Shown: positions 18,564-28,182, numbered from the stretch's first letter. The stretch is DNA of 62,631 nucleotides from Solobacterium sp. (GCA_022486935.1 JAKVJO010000002.1:1-62631), one strand, 5' to 3'. Translations and numbers: made by a program. Notes: generated by a model not told the origin, from the sequence alone.

Positions 18564-18920
18564 TCAGATCACCGCACAGACTACATGTCCAACAATCACT
18601 GCCAGCAGGCATACTGACATGATCCTGTGCCAGTGCATCTTCTGTTCATGATCTTTCATTGTGTGGCAGAGCGTTACCAACAACAGATAAACAATGACAA
18701 TCAATCCGCCAAGCACCGGTACATCAGCCGGCACCTTTCCGATATATGGCAGGATGGTACCGATATGCAGGCCAATGGTCAGACACACCAGACCGCTGAT
18801 TGTTTTATGCAGCAGCTGAAGACGGTCGTTCAATTCATCCCAATGATAAATCCTTGCCGGATACTTCAATAACAGCAGCGCAAAACAGATGAGATTCAAG
18901 ATCCCCGTGATCATTCTCAT
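18564..18920 (-). CDS. small four-helix membrane protein, putative di-haem cytochrome
   Basis: A 118-residue protein with four hydrophobic segments (about 4-19, 40-59, 67-86, 99-117). Helix 2 has His38 and His52, and helix 4 has His98 and His112. In each the two histidines are exactly 14 residues apart, the spacing used by b-type cytochromes and ferric-reductase-like proteins to bind two stacked haems. Further histidines (86, 91, 96) lie in the loop before helix 4. I do not recognise a named family with certainty; DUF4405 or cytochrome b561-like proteins are possible relatives. It is monocistronic, between the ATPase and a divergent GH3 lipoprotein gene. Confidence 0.6.
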   Translation of the reverse strand: MRMITGILNLICFALLLLKYPARIYHWDELNDRLQLLHKTISGLVCLTIGLHIGTILPYIGKVPADVPVLGGLIVIVYLLLVTLCHTMKDHEQKMHWHRIMSVCLLAVIVGHVVCAVI

Positions 18921-19019
18921 AGCTGATTCTTCCCCTTTGAATATGCATACATTCTACCTTGACTTGCCGGCAGTGATAAAATGATTTCTGCAATGGTGAT
19001 AGAGGGGGAATCTGAAGAC

Positions 19020-20246
19020 ATGAGATTGAGATCACTGGCATCGATCTTTATTGTGGGCGCTATGCTGAGCGGCTGTGTATCAGAAGATGACGCAGCTGCT
19101 GCAGTTACCGGCACTGCAGGAAGCACTGCAGTACCAGTCTCTACACCGGAACCGACACCGACGCCGGATCCGGTACAGAGTTATATTGATTCACTGACTA
19201 CCGAGCAGAAAGTCGGACAGCTGTTGATAGTCAGACCGGAAGCGTTCTATTCTGATTCTGAGTCCACTGATGTCAATGATCCGAATGTAGACGGTATGGT
19301 CCAATGGACAGATGAAGCTGCCGCACTGCTGCAGCAGTATCCGGTTGGCGGTATTGCCATGTTCGGCAAGAATATCGAAGATCCGGATCAGCTGAATTCC
19401 TTTATGAGTTCATTGCACAGTGTATCCGGCGTCCCGCTGTTTCTGACCGTGGATGAAGAGGGCGGAAGAGTGGCCCGCATTGCCAACAATCCCAACTTCA
19501 GTGTCAAGAAATACAAATCCATGTTGTCGGTTGGTGATACCAACGACTGGAATGCCGGCTATGAAGTCGGATCAACGATCGGCTCCTATCTGAAAGAGTA
19601 TGGATTCAATGTTGACTTCGCACCGGATGCCGATGTATTTACCAACCCGAATAATACCGTCATCGGAGACCGTGCATTCTCCAGTGATCCGGAAGTGGCC
19701 GCATCCATGGTGAATGCGTCTGTCACCGGCTTCCATGATTCCGGCATGATGACCTGCCTCAAGCATTTCCCGGGACACGGAGATACCTCTACGGATTCCC
19801 ACTATGGCTATGCCGAAGCAGACAAGACCTGGGACGAGATGAAACAATGCGAGATGCTGCCATTTGAAAGCGGCATTGAAGCAGGCACTGACTTCATCAT
19901 GGCGGCCCATATCACCACACCGAATGTGGATACTGACGGACTGCCTGCCTCCATGTCTAAAGTCATGCTGACAGACAAACTGAGAGGCGAACTTGGCTAT
20001 ACCGGTATTATCATTACCGATGCCATGGATATGGAAGCTATTACCAACTACTATTCTTCTGCAGAAGCTGCAGTCACTTCCTTCAATGCCGGTGCAGACA
20101 TCATCCTGATGCCGCACAGCCTGCCGGAAGCCTTCCAGGGACTGCTGGATGCGGTCAATGATGGCACCATTACCCAACAGCGTCTCAACGACAGCCTGTA
20201 CCGCATTATCTCAGCCAAGATGAAATACGGAATCATTACCCAGTAG
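19020..20246 (+). CDS. GH3 beta-N-acetylhexosaminidase-like lipoprotein
   Basis: A 408-residue exported enzyme of the NagZ-type GH3 group, which removes terminal beta-GlcNAc, for example from peptidoglycan fragments. The ATG at 19020 is chosen because it follows AGGGGG and gives a clean lipoprotein signal ending in LSGC. A Thr-Pro-Glu-Pro linker follows. The typical motifs LTVDEEGGRVARI and KHFPGHGDTSTDSHYG are present, and ITDAMDME carries the likely nucleophile Asp. NagZ enzymes use the His of the GDTxxDSH loop as acid/base, and it is conserved here. The lipid anchor places it on the cell surface, so it may act in wall turnover or glycan scavenging. Confidence 0.9.
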   Translation: MRLRSLASIFIVGAMLSGCVSEDDAAAAVTGTAGSTAVPVSTPEPTPTPDPVQSYIDSLTTEQKVGQLLIVRPEAFYSDSESTDVNDPNVDGMVQWTDEAAALLQQYPVGGIAMFGKNIEDPDQLNSFMSSLHSVSGVPLFLTVDEEGGRVARIANNPNFSVKKYKSMLSVGDTNDWNAGYEVGSTIGSYLKEYGFNVDFAPDADVFTNPNNTVIGDRAFSSDPEVAASMVNASVTGFHDSGMMTCLKHFPGHGDTSTDSHYGYAEADKTWDEMKQCEMLPFESGIEAGTDFIMAAHITTPNVDTDGLPASMSKVMLTDKLRGELGYTGIIITDAMDMEAITNYYSSAEAAVTSFNAGADIILMPHSLPEAFQGLLDAVNDGTITQQRLNDSLYRIISAKMKYGIITQ

Positions 20247-20303
20247 TTTAAAACAGCCTGCATGCATACCTTCAGTACCCGGTATTCATACAGACTGTAT
20301 TTT

Positions 20304-21548
20304 TTATTTCTGTTCTTTCTTTGATTTGTCAGACATCAGATTCCGTTCCCGTACCCGGTACTGGGTAGGGGTCTCCTCGGTTGCCTTGCGGAAGATCTTG
20401 GTGAAGTAGTTGACGTCCAGTACACCGACTTTGCTTGAGACGGCTGCGATGGAGAGATCCGTACGCTTGAGGTAATACTGGGCACGCTGGATCCGGATCG
20501 TATTGATGTAGTTGGTCAGTGTTTCACCGGTCTCCTGACGGAACAGGTTGGAGAGATAACTCGGGCTGATGAAGCACAGCGCTGACAATGTATTCAGTGA
20601 TAATTCTGCTTCAAGATTCAGGTTGATGTAGTTGATCACTTTCTGAATCACCGGAGAATAATTGACCAGGGAGTACTTCTGCACATAGCCGCAGTATTCC
20701 TTGATCATATCGATCATGAGGCCGGATTCATCTTCTTCCGTCATTGATTCAATCCGCTTGGCAAACTGTTCCGATATCCGGTCAATGTAGTAGGGGTGAA
20801 CCTGTGCCTGCTGGATTGCCTTTCTCAGCATCGTATTGAAGATCACCAGTTTTGCCTTGTGGGCATAGAGAGAACCGGTGAACCTGCCGTGGAAGTTGAA
20901 TCGCTTCATCTGGTTGAAGGCGATAATGGCATTGTCGATATCACCGCGCATGACGGCTTCCAGCATGGTGTTCTCCATTTCATAGCGTTCTTCCAAAAGG
21001 GTATATGGCATATCGCGTGAGAATAAAGGTGCCTCATAACTCCTGACATCCGGCCGGAAATTCATCGGCAGGAATTCTTCATACTCTTCAATGACGTACG
21101 GCTGTTTCAGCTCCATGGAATTCAGCAGTGCATAGACGACTGACATTGCCAGTTCACCTTTGGCAGTCACATTCTGTATCGCACTGTAGTATTCCACAAC
21201 TGCCTGTTTGGACTGTTCCGGCATCGCTTTGATCAGCCGGTCCATCGGACCTTTCAGTTCGCCGTCAACTGCCCACGGTCCAAGCATATAAAATCCGTCC
21301 TCCTCATCCGGAAGACGAAACAGTGCATAACGGACGCCAAAAGAATCTTTGGTAACCATCAGTGTATAGGAAGGGATATTCTGATGCAGGATATGCCCGA
21401 ACTCAGCGAAGTTGAAGAACGGATCCAGAGACTTGCGCAGTCCGTAATCAAACTGGTCCAGACCGGTACCGGAAGAATCTGTATGCAATACCTGAATGTT
21501 CAGCATTGCCATCATTTTTTTCAGTGCCTGGTCAAACTCCAGCTTCAT
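20304..21548 (-). CDS. AraC family transcriptional regulator (glucuronide cluster)
   Basis: A 414-residue regulator. The C-terminal 100 residues form the AraC double helix-turn-helix (ALCFISPSYLSNLFRQETG and AVSSKVGVLDVNYFTKIFRK). The N-terminal 300 residues are a sensor domain of the type found with long AraC proteins in Bacillota, with no clear cupin motif. AGGAG precedes the ATG. It is encoded at the end of the minus-strand arm of the uidA cluster, behind the TM2 gene and the transporter, so it is the best candidate for control of the divergent transporter/uidA promoters. It converges with the GH3 lipoprotein gene. Confidence 0.9.
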   Translation of the reverse strand: MKLEFDQALKKMMAMLNIQVLHTDSSGTGLDQFDYGLRKSLDPFFNFAEFGHILHQNIPSYTLMVTKDSFGVRYALFRLPDEEDGFYMLGPWAVDGELKGPMDRLIKAMPEQSKQAVVEYYSAIQNVTAKGELAMSVVYALLNSMELKQPYVIEEYEEFLPMNFRPDVRSYEAPLFSRDMPYTLLEERYEMENTMLEAVMRGDIDNAIIAFNQMKRFNFHGRFTGSLYAHKAKLVIFNTMLRKAIQQAQVHPYYIDRISEQFAKRIESMTEEDESGLMIDMIKEYCGYVQKYSLVNYSPVIQKVINYINLNLEAELSLNTLSALCFISPSYLSNLFRQETGETLTNYINTIRIQRAQYYLKRTDLSIAAVSSKVGVLDVNYFTKIFRKATEETPTQYRVRERNLMSDKSKKEQK

Positions 21549-21565
21549 GCGCGGGTGCTCCTTTG

Positions 21566-22000
21566 TTACAGTGTGATCATCCCGGCCTCATCTTTCTGTT
21601 TCGGCAGAACGATCATCGCATCAATCACACACATTGCGAAGGGGATGCCCGTCCAGAAGAATGCAGTATAGATCATGCCCAGTACCCATCTGTGCTCATA
21701 GTAGCGATGGCCACCCATCCAGCCAAGCAGTACCATCAGGATCAGGTACGTCTTCTTGTTTACCGTGTGCTCCTTGACTCTGGATTTGTACCAGCAGGAG
21801 AAACGGTAGATCGGGCCCCAGATTCCGTAGGTCTTTTCTTCTTTGCCGGCCGCGATATTGGCAGCCTGCATCTCAAAGTCGAGATCTGCAAGGGATGCTG
21901 CAGAGCCTTCCTCATGAACCAGCATATCATCATCGATCACCGCTGCTTCTGAGAAACCTGTATGGATAAACTTTCTGGTATGTTTCACTGTTTTCTTCAT
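21566..22000 (-). CDS. TM2 domain membrane protein
   Basis: A 144-residue protein whose second half is a TM2 domain: two membrane helices joined by a short turn, with the typical LLGWMGGHRYY motif. The first 75 residues are hydrophilic and partly acidic. TM2 proteins are widespread and of unknown function. The gene lies 17 bp upstream of the AraC gene in the same direction and 91 bp after the sugar transporter gene, and so is probably cotranscribed, but a role in glucuronide use is not evident. Confidence 0.85.
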   Translation of the reverse strand: MKKTVKHTRKFIHTGFSEAAVIDDDMLVHEEGSAASLADLDFEMQAANIAAGKEEKTYGIWGPIYRFSCWYKSRVKEHTVNKKTYLILMVLLGWMGGHRYYEHRWVLGMIYTAFFWTGIPFAMCVIDAMIVLPKQKDEAGMITL

Positions 22001-22091
22001 TATAGCACCTCACTGTATGTTCCAATGTGTCTGAATTCTGAACCCTGCAGTCTCGTATCTGAAACTGCAGAGTATAACTGTTTTACTTGGA

Positions 22092-23717
22092 TTAAGCCTG
22101 CTGAGTAGCTTCCTTCTTGATGCGTGCAACTTCGTCCTGGATTTCTTCCATCTTTTCTTTGGTCAGCGGATAGAACTTCATGGCGATGACGTTGCAGATC
22201 CAGCCGATTGCCGGCATACCGACGAAGCAGAAGATGGTAGCCCACATCAGGCCGGTGGAGAATGGCGTGTTGTTGGTAGGCAGGGCAGCTGCGAAGCCGA
22301 CTGCCGCATAGATCAGTGATACGAGTGTGGATGCCAGGGAAGAGATCAGTTTATCTACAAAGCTGAACAGGGTTCCCATCAGGCCCGGTACGTATCTGCC
22401 GGAACGGTAGACTTCGTAGTCGGTGCAGTCTGCAGTCATCGGGATAACGATATTGCCGGTCATGTTGTTGAATACACTCATGAGGATCATGATCACGACC
22501 CACAGAATTCCGAATCCGCTCCAGCCGGTGAACAGGTTGCCCCAGGTGGAAGGCTTGGTCATTGAGAATGCCGGCAGGGAGAAGATTCCCTTCTGAGCGC
22601 CGAAGAGAATCATTGCGACAACAGCTGCAGCACAGGCGAGTGAACCCCAGGTACCGACAACCAGGCACTTCTTCTGGCCCAGTTTTCTGGCGATGTTGTT
22701 GAATGCCAGCAGGGTAAGGATCAATGCAGGAATGGCAACGAGCTGTGAGTTGGTTCCGTACAGTGCATAGCTTCCGAAGATAACACCGTACAAGCACATC
22801 ATAACTGCGGTATTGCCCTTGACGCTGGTAGCGAGTTTATCAGTTGATGCCGCAACAACCAGCATCTGGATGCCTCTGTTGTGGGCGATGACGTCGACGT
22901 AATCGTGGAAGGTGACTTTCTGTGTCTTGGTGGAAATACCGAAGTATTCCGGACGGTCTTTTCTCCAGAGACCGATGATGGCCAGTACTGCAAGAACTGC
23001 GGAGATGCCGCCCATGACGAGCTGCAGGTGTGTCCAGAGTTCCGGGTTATAGAATGCGTTCAATGTGGTAATACCGTTTTCGGTGGTTACGACATTTGCG
23101 AGGTTCGGGTTCTTGGCAATCAGGTCTGCGATCTTATCAGCTGCAGTGGCACTGGTCAGTGTGAACTTCGGGATCAGTGTGCCTGTCTGATATACCGGAT
23201 ACCAGAGAGACATGGAGAGCAGGATGTAGATGGAGTCGAACATTGCGAACATCGGGCGCTGCTTCGGATCGTTGGTCAGGCAGGACTGTGCGGACTTGGT
23301 AACGACGCACTGGAATGTATAACCAATGATGTAAACCATGTAGAGAACGATGAAGAGGATGAAACGCATGTTGGTAGGTGTGTTTGGAATAATGTGGAAC
23401 ATCAGGAAGGTCATGGAGAACAGGATGACCTGGCCGATGACGATGAACGGACGGTTCTTACCAAACTTGGTGTTGGTGTGGTCGACGATCATTCCGACGA
23501 ACGGATCGGTGACACCATCCCAGATACGCATGATTGTTACGATGGATCCAGCGAGAACTGATCCAAGACCGACGATACCAATTAAATAGTAGGCAATGGA
23601 ACCGACGAGTAACATGTAGAAGTTGGTGGACATATTATTGCAGGCGTAGAATGCGATTTCCCAGGTTTTAGCGCGGTGTATTCCGTGCTCCTTATCTTCC
23701 AAAGGCTGTTTGGACAT
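22092..23717 (-). CDS. GPH family sugar (glucuronide) : cation symporter
   Basis: A 541-residue transporter of the glycoside-pentoside-hexuronide family within the major facilitator superfamily. The N-terminal motif WEIAFYACNNMSTNFY and RIWDGVTDPFVGMIVDHT (conserved Asp and Arg of the GPH signature) identify it. It is longer than usual (about 460); the extra residues are mostly an extracytoplasmic insertion near 190-235 between membrane segments. The ATG at 23717 follows AGGAG. A longer reading to 23825 has no supporting site. It is divergent from uidA, so glucuronide conjugates are the likely substrate, though other beta-glycosides are possible. Confidence 0.9.
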   Translation of the reverse strand: MSKQPLEDKEHGIHRAKTWEIAFYACNNMSTNFYMLLVGSIAYYLIGIVGLGSVLAGSIVTIMRIWDGVTDPFVGMIVDHTNTKFGKNRPFIVIGQVILFSMTFLMFHIIPNTPTNMRFILFIVLYMVYIIGYTFQCVVTKSAQSCLTNDPKQRPMFAMFDSIYILLSMSLWYPVYQTGTLIPKFTLTSATAADKIADLIAKNPNLANVVTTENGITTLNAFYNPELWTHLQLVMGGISAVLAVLAIIGLWRKDRPEYFGISTKTQKVTFHDYVDVIAHNRGIQMLVVAASTDKLATSVKGNTAVMMCLYGVIFGSYALYGTNSQLVAIPALILTLLAFNNIARKLGQKKCLVVGTWGSLACAAAVVAMILFGAQKGIFSLPAFSMTKPSTWGNLFTGWSGFGILWVVIMILMSVFNNMTGNIVIPMTADCTDYEVYRSGRYVPGLMGTLFSFVDKLISSLASTLVSLIYAAVGFAAALPTNNTPFSTGLMWATIFCFVGMPAIGWICNVIAMKFYPLTKEKMEEIQDEVARIKKEATQQA

Positions 23718-24089
23718 CAGAGTGAATCTCCTTTCAAGTTGTTTGCGTGCATCATGTCCGGCCAAGGCTGATGCACTTCTGCGGGGAACTGCGTGCTGAT
23801 CACTTCGATCAGCTGCTGTACCCACAGTATGCCCGAGTTCACATTCTGACCGTCAGGAAAATTTTTAGGGAAAACCGGTTTATTTTACGATAGCGCTTAC
23901 AGTCGCATGAATACACAGCCTTATATAAAGGCATTGCCCTGTTTTCAAATCGTAAATTTTTACCGGTTTAGCAAAAAACTATTCTACTTGTTACAAATTG
24001 TACATGTCAGAATGGTGGTGCAGGGATTTGCAATGTTGTGGTATGTCTGACGGCCAATCAGACATACATTAATGGAGGGATAACCCAGA
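23718..24089. promoter_or_regulatory. divergent regulatory region of the glucuronide cluster
   Basis: This 372-bp gene-free stretch separates the transporter gene from uidA. It is AT-rich in its centre. It contains a cre-like site (23884-23901), two ACCGGTTTA elements in direct orientation (23874-23882 and 23962-23970, 88 bp apart) that could bind the AraC regulator, and a TATATA -10-like element for the transporter near 23925-23932. No small gene was seen in it. Confidence 0.55.
23884..23901 (-). promoter_or_regulatory. cre-like catabolite repression site
   Basis: On the minus strand TGTAAGCGCTATCG matches the cre consensus TGTAANCGNTNWCA at every fixed base except the last. It lies downstream of a likely -10 of the transporter gene, where bound CcpA would repress. 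Assignment is by consensus only. Confidence 0.5.
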
Positions 24090-25913
24090 ATGGAACAGTC
24101 TTTGCTGTATCCGCGTACGACTGAAACCCGCCGCACCGTCAGTCTTGACGGAATGTGGGGATTCCAGTTTGATCCAACCGGAAAAGGGGTTGAGGAAGGC
24201 TGGGCAGAAAAACTGCCTGCACCAATCCAGATGCCGGTACCTGCCAGCTTCAACGATATCTTCACTGATAAATACAGCCGGGAATACACTGGTGATTTCT
24301 GGTATTCCCTGGACTTCTTTGTCCCGGGGGAGTGGGCAAACAATGAAGTGATGATCCGCTTTGCCTCGGTTACCCACCGGGCAAGAGTATTCGTCAATGG
24401 TGCTGAGATCACCGCTCATGAGGGCGGCTTCCTGCCGTTCAACGCTGAAGTCACAGACATTGTGAGATACAACCATTTCAATCACATTGCCGTACTGGCC
24501 AACAATGAACTCAGTGAGACCACACTGCCGGCCGGTAAGACTGCAGTGCTCGCAAACGGCACCAGGATGACCCAGCCTTATTTCGATTTCTACAACTATT
24601 CAGGAATTCACCGCCCGGTAACATTGATGTGTCTGCCGAAGGAACATGTCCTTGGCTACACTGCAGTGGATACACTGCGTACCGGCGGCGCCCAGATTGA
24701 TTACACGGTTGAAACAAACGGCAGCCATGAAGTCATGGTGGAGATTATGGATGCAGAAGGAAAGCGCATCACGGAATCCACCGGCAGAGTCGGCAAGCTG
24801 TTCGTCAAGAAAGCACATCTGTGGCAGGTCCATAACGCTTATCTCTATACCATTCATATTGAAATCAGAGATGGCGCACATGTCATTGACTCTTACTCAG
24901 AGCGCATCGGTATCCGTACCTTCGAAGTGAAAGATTCACACTTTCTCTTGAACGGCAAGCCGGTATACCTGAAGGGATTCGGCAGACATGAAGACGCGGA
25001 CATCCGCGGCAAGGGACTGGATCTTCCAACATTGAAGCGTGACTTTGAATGCATGAAGTGGATCGGCGCCAACTGTTTCCGCACCAGCCATTATCCATAT
25101 GCAGAAGAAGTCTACCAAATGGCCGATGAAGAGGGCTTCCTCATCATTGATGAAGTACCGGCAGTCGGCTTCATGCAGAGCACCAACAACTTCCTTGCGG
25201 CAAACCAGGGAACCGGCAAGCCGCTGGGCTGGTTTGAAAAGGAAACCACACCGGAGCTTCTGAAGAACCACAAGCAGGCAATTACCGAGATGATTACAAG
25301 AGACCGCAATCACCCGAGTGTCATTGCCTGGAGTCTTCTGAATGAACCGCAGTGCACCAGTGAGGGAACAGAAGCGTACTTCAAGGAAGTATTCGATCTG
25401 GCCCATGCACTGGATCCTGAAAAACGCCCGCGCACCTATGCCATCATCATGATGAGCCTGCCCAACACCAGCAAAGGATGGCAGTTCAGTGACTTCCTGT
25501 CACTCAACCGCTACTATGGCTGGTATGTACAGGGCGGCTACCAGATCAGCGATGCAGAAGTCAACTTCCGCAAAGAGCTGGATGGCTGGCAGAAGATCCA
25601 CGGCGAACGTCCGATGATCTTCACCGAATATGGCGCAGATACCAACCCGTCTGAGCACAAACTGCCAAGTGTCATGTGGAGCCAGGAGTACCAGGATGAA
25701 TACCTTGATATGAATCATGCTGTCTTTGACAGTTATGACTACATCCAGGGCGAACTCATCTGGAACTTCGCAGACTTCCAGACCACCGAAGGCATCATGC
25801 GTGCAAACGGAAATAAGAAGGGCATCTTCACCAGACAGCGTCAGCCGAAGGATGCCGCATTCCACGTCAAGGCAAGATGGGATGCCCTGCCGCTGGATTA
25901 CAAGGGAAAGTGA
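24090..25913 (+). CDS. uidA: beta-glucuronidase (GH2), Loop 1 type
   Basis: This 607-residue enzyme hydrolyses beta-D-glucuronides. It aligns by eye along its whole length with the E. coli protein: sugar-binding and immunoglobulin-like domains (about 1-280), then a TIM barrel. Glu419 (LLNEP) is the acid/base, Glu513 (FTEYGAD) the nucleophile, and GNKKGIF carries the Asn575-x-Lys577 pair that recognises the glucuronate carboxylate. A long loop between VGFMQ and the next helix (about 362-392) corresponds to Loop 1 of enzymes that act on small conjugates. No signal peptide. GGAGG lies 11 bp before the ATG. It is first in an operon with GH3 and GH2 enzymes. Confidence 0.95.
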   Translation: MEQSLLYPRTTETRRTVSLDGMWGFQFDPTGKGVEEGWAEKLPAPIQMPVPASFNDIFTDKYSREYTGDFWYSLDFFVPGEWANNEVMIRFASVTHRARVFVNGAEITAHEGGFLPFNAEVTDIVRYNHFNHIAVLANNELSETTLPAGKTAVLANGTRMTQPYFDFYNYSGIHRPVTLMCLPKEHVLGYTAVDTLRTGGAQIDYTVETNGSHEVMVEIMDAEGKRITESTGRVGKLFVKKAHLWQVHNAYLYTIHIEIRDGAHVIDSYSERIGIRTFEVKDSHFLLNGKPVYLKGFGRHEDADIRGKGLDLPTLKRDFECMKWIGANCFRTSHYPYAEEVYQMADEEGFLIIDEVPAVGFMQSTNNFLAANQGTGKPLGWFEKETTPELLKNHKQAITEMITRDRNHPSVIAWSLLNEPQCTSEGTEAYFKEVFDLAHALDPEKRPRTYAIIMMSLPNTSKGWQFSDFLSLNRYYGWYVQGGYQISDAEVNFRKELDGWQKIHGERPMIFTEYGADTNPSEHKLPSVMWSQEYQDEYLDMNHAVFDSYDYIQGELIWNFADFQTTEGIMRANGNKKGIFTRQRQPKDAAFHVKARWDALPLDYKGK

Positions 25914-25923
25914 GCAAGAAACG

Positions 25924-28182
25924 ATGAAAGAAAAAGCCTCAAACCTGTTTCAGACCTATGAGAATCCCAATGGCATCAAAGTCTCCACCGTCAGCCGCAA
26001 GATCCTGAAAGAAGGAGAACTGTCCTTCAAGGATATTGACGGAACCGGCGAGATTGATGCAGTCAATGACTGGCGTGTACCGGCAAACCAGCGTGCGGAA
26101 GCCTATGTCAAACTGCTCAGCATCCAGGAGAAGATTGCCCAGCTGTTTATCGCTGACTGGCGCATGGCCAAGTATCCCGGCAAGGGACCTACCGCTGCCA
26201 TGGCTCCGAAAGTACCGATGCCTGATGAGACAGGGATTCTTGATGAAGCGGAATTCCGCGGCAGGACCATCTTCGGCGATCAGTATCAGCCGGGCACTAC
26301 CACCCTGTTGAAAGAATGGTTCAACCGTCACATCATCTTCCGTGCCAACCCGACACCGGAAGATATGACAGACTGGATCAACCAGCTGAATGCAACCGCT
26401 GAAGAATGCGAACGCTATCTGCCGGTCGACATTGTCTCCAATTCCCGCAATGAGAATGGTGAAGTGGTATTCGGTATGAACGACGCGTCCGGTGTGTTTG
26501 CCAACTGGCCAGGCACCCTGGGGATCGCTGCAGCTGTCAAGGGAACAGATCTTTCTGTCATTGATGACTTCGGCAACTGCGTCAAGCGCGAATGGAATGC
26601 CTGCGGTCTGCGCAAGGGCTACATGTACATGGCAGACTGTGTCACTGACCCGAGATGGCAGCGTACCTTCGGCACCTTCGGCGAAGATCCGAAACTGATC
26701 TCTGATATCTTCACACACCTGATCCCGAGCATCCAGGGTTCTGCGAACGGTGTCACCAAAGACGGTGTCGCTGTCACGACCAAACACTTCCCGGGCGGCG
26801 GAGCACGTGAAAACGGCTTTGACCCACACTATGCAGAAGGTCAGTGGAATGTCTATGCAACAAAGGATTCCCTGAAGAACTATCACCTGCCGGCTTTTGA
26901 GGCAGCGATCAAGGCTAACACGTCTTCCATCATGCCTTACTACTCCAAACCGGCAGCTCAGAAGAGTTCTGAACAGACTGATCCAAAGGGCAATGTCATT
27001 GACCTCAAGCCTTATGGATTCTCCTTCAACCGCTGGTTCATGCAGGATCTTCTGAGAGATGAGCTGGGATTCAAGGGTTATATCAACTCTGATACCGGCA
27101 TTCTCCACAACATGGCATGGGGCGTTGAAATGCTGGATGTACCGGAACGCATCGGCTATGCGATCAATCATGCAGGTGTCGACCTGGTCGGCGGTCTGTT
27201 TGACAATGAAGCAGGCATGGAAGCTTATCTGCGTTCCACCAACGGCTACTATGATGAGCACCCGGTACCGGAAGGCTTTACCAAAGATGAACTGGTATTG
27301 ACGGAAGAAGCGATTGACCGTGCAGTAGTGAGAACCCTGACCGAACAGTTTGAACTGGGTACCTTCGATGATTCCTACCGCAGCCCGAAGGCTGCCGCAG
27401 AAGCAGTCAGCGTCAAGAGTGACTGGGACAATGCCCAGAAGATCCACCGCGAAAGCGTTGTCCTGCTGAAGAACGACAATGTCCTGCCGCTTACCAAAGA
27501 TAAGACAGCTGGCAAGACATTCTATGCCGAGTGCTTCAACAAGAATGCTGAAGCTGCTGACAAGGCAACTGCAGCACTCAAGGAAATGCTGAGCGGACGC
27601 GGTGTCACACTGACGGATCATGCGGATGCGGCAGACTATGCAATCCTGATGATCACACCGTCAAGCGGTGCATACTTCAACGCTACCCCGGGATATCTTG
27701 AACTGGATATCTGCGATGGCAAGGCAGTATGCAATGTCGCAAAAGACGGCAGACCGGAAAAAGAAACACATCTTGAAACCACGGTTGCCAATGCGTCCAA
27801 ACTGAAGGATATCGCAGCTCAGGTACATGGTCATGGCGGTGATGTCATCACCAACCTGAACATCTCCCTTGCCTGGGAGCCGGGCAACGCTGAATCCATC
27901 AGTGACGCAATGACCTGTGGATTTGATACCTATCCATCCGCTACCCTGGATGTGATCTTCGGCGACTTTGAACCAGTTGGAAAACTGCCGATTACCCTGC
28001 CGAAGAACGACGCAGTGCTGCACGTCAATGACGACGGTGTCTGCGTTTCCCCGAACGATGTACCGGGCTTTGATAAAGACCAGTACATGCCGGACTCCAT
28101 GAAGGATGAAAACGGCAAGGCATATGCATACCGCGATGCCAACGGAAACTACTACGAACTTGGCTTTGGACTGAAGTATTGA
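25924..28182 (+). CDS. GH3 beta-glycosidase
   Basis: A 752-residue cytoplasmic GH3 enzyme. The TIM-barrel domain holds KHFPGGG (287-293) and the likely nucleophile Asp390 in GYINSDTG. A C-terminal alpha/beta sandwich follows (about 470-650), and the end has the usual LPITLP and ELGFGL segments. Asp-Thr-Gly after the nucleophile differs from the common S-D-W, and the early barrel has an insertion, so the substrate is uncertain; beta-glucosidase or beta-xylosidase activity are both possible. It starts 10 bp after uidA with only a weak ribosome site, so coupling to uidA translation is likely. It may remove sugars exposed after glucuronate release. Confidence 0.9.
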   Translation: MKEKASNLFQTYENPNGIKVSTVSRKILKEGELSFKDIDGTGEIDAVNDWRVPANQRAEAYVKLLSIQEKIAQLFIADWRMAKYPGKGPTAAMAPKVPMPDETGILDEAEFRGRTIFGDQYQPGTTTLLKEWFNRHIIFRANPTPEDMTDWINQLNATAEECERYLPVDIVSNSRNENGEVVFGMNDASGVFANWPGTLGIAAAVKGTDLSVIDDFGNCVKREWNACGLRKGYMYMADCVTDPRWQRTFGTFGEDPKLISDIFTHLIPSIQGSANGVTKDGVAVTTKHFPGGGARENGFDPHYAEGQWNVYATKDSLKNYHLPAFEAAIKANTSSIMPYYSKPAAQKSSEQTDPKGNVIDLKPYGFSFNRWFMQDLLRDELGFKGYINSDTGILHNMAWGVEMLDVPERIGYAINHAGVDLVGGLFDNEAGMEAYLRSTNGYYDEHPVPEGFTKDELVLTEEAIDRAVVRTLTEQFELGTFDDSYRSPKAAAEAVSVKSDWDNAQKIHRESVVLLKNDNVLPLTKDKTAGKTFYAECFNKNAEAADKATAALKEMLSGRGVTLTDHADAADYAILMITPSSGAYFNATPGYLELDICDGKAVCNVAKDGRPEKETHLETTVANASKLKDIAAQVHGHGGDVITNLNISLAWEPGNAESISDAMTCGFDTYPSATLDVIFGDFEPVGKLPITLPKNDAVLHVNDDGVCVSPNDVPGFDKDQYMPDSMKDENGKAYAYRDANGNYYELGFGLKY

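Noticed and set aside
20247-20303. Terminator between the GH3 lipoprotein and AraC genes
   Set aside because: ATACA-GAC-TGTAT followed by T is present near 20288, but the stem is only five A/T-rich pairs; too weak to list.
25939-27621. 560-codon open frame on the minus strand inside the GH3 gene
   Set aside because: It lies fully antisense to a well-conserved GH3 enzyme, has Cys/Val/Arg-rich composition, no ribosome site and no known domain; it is a frame shadow.
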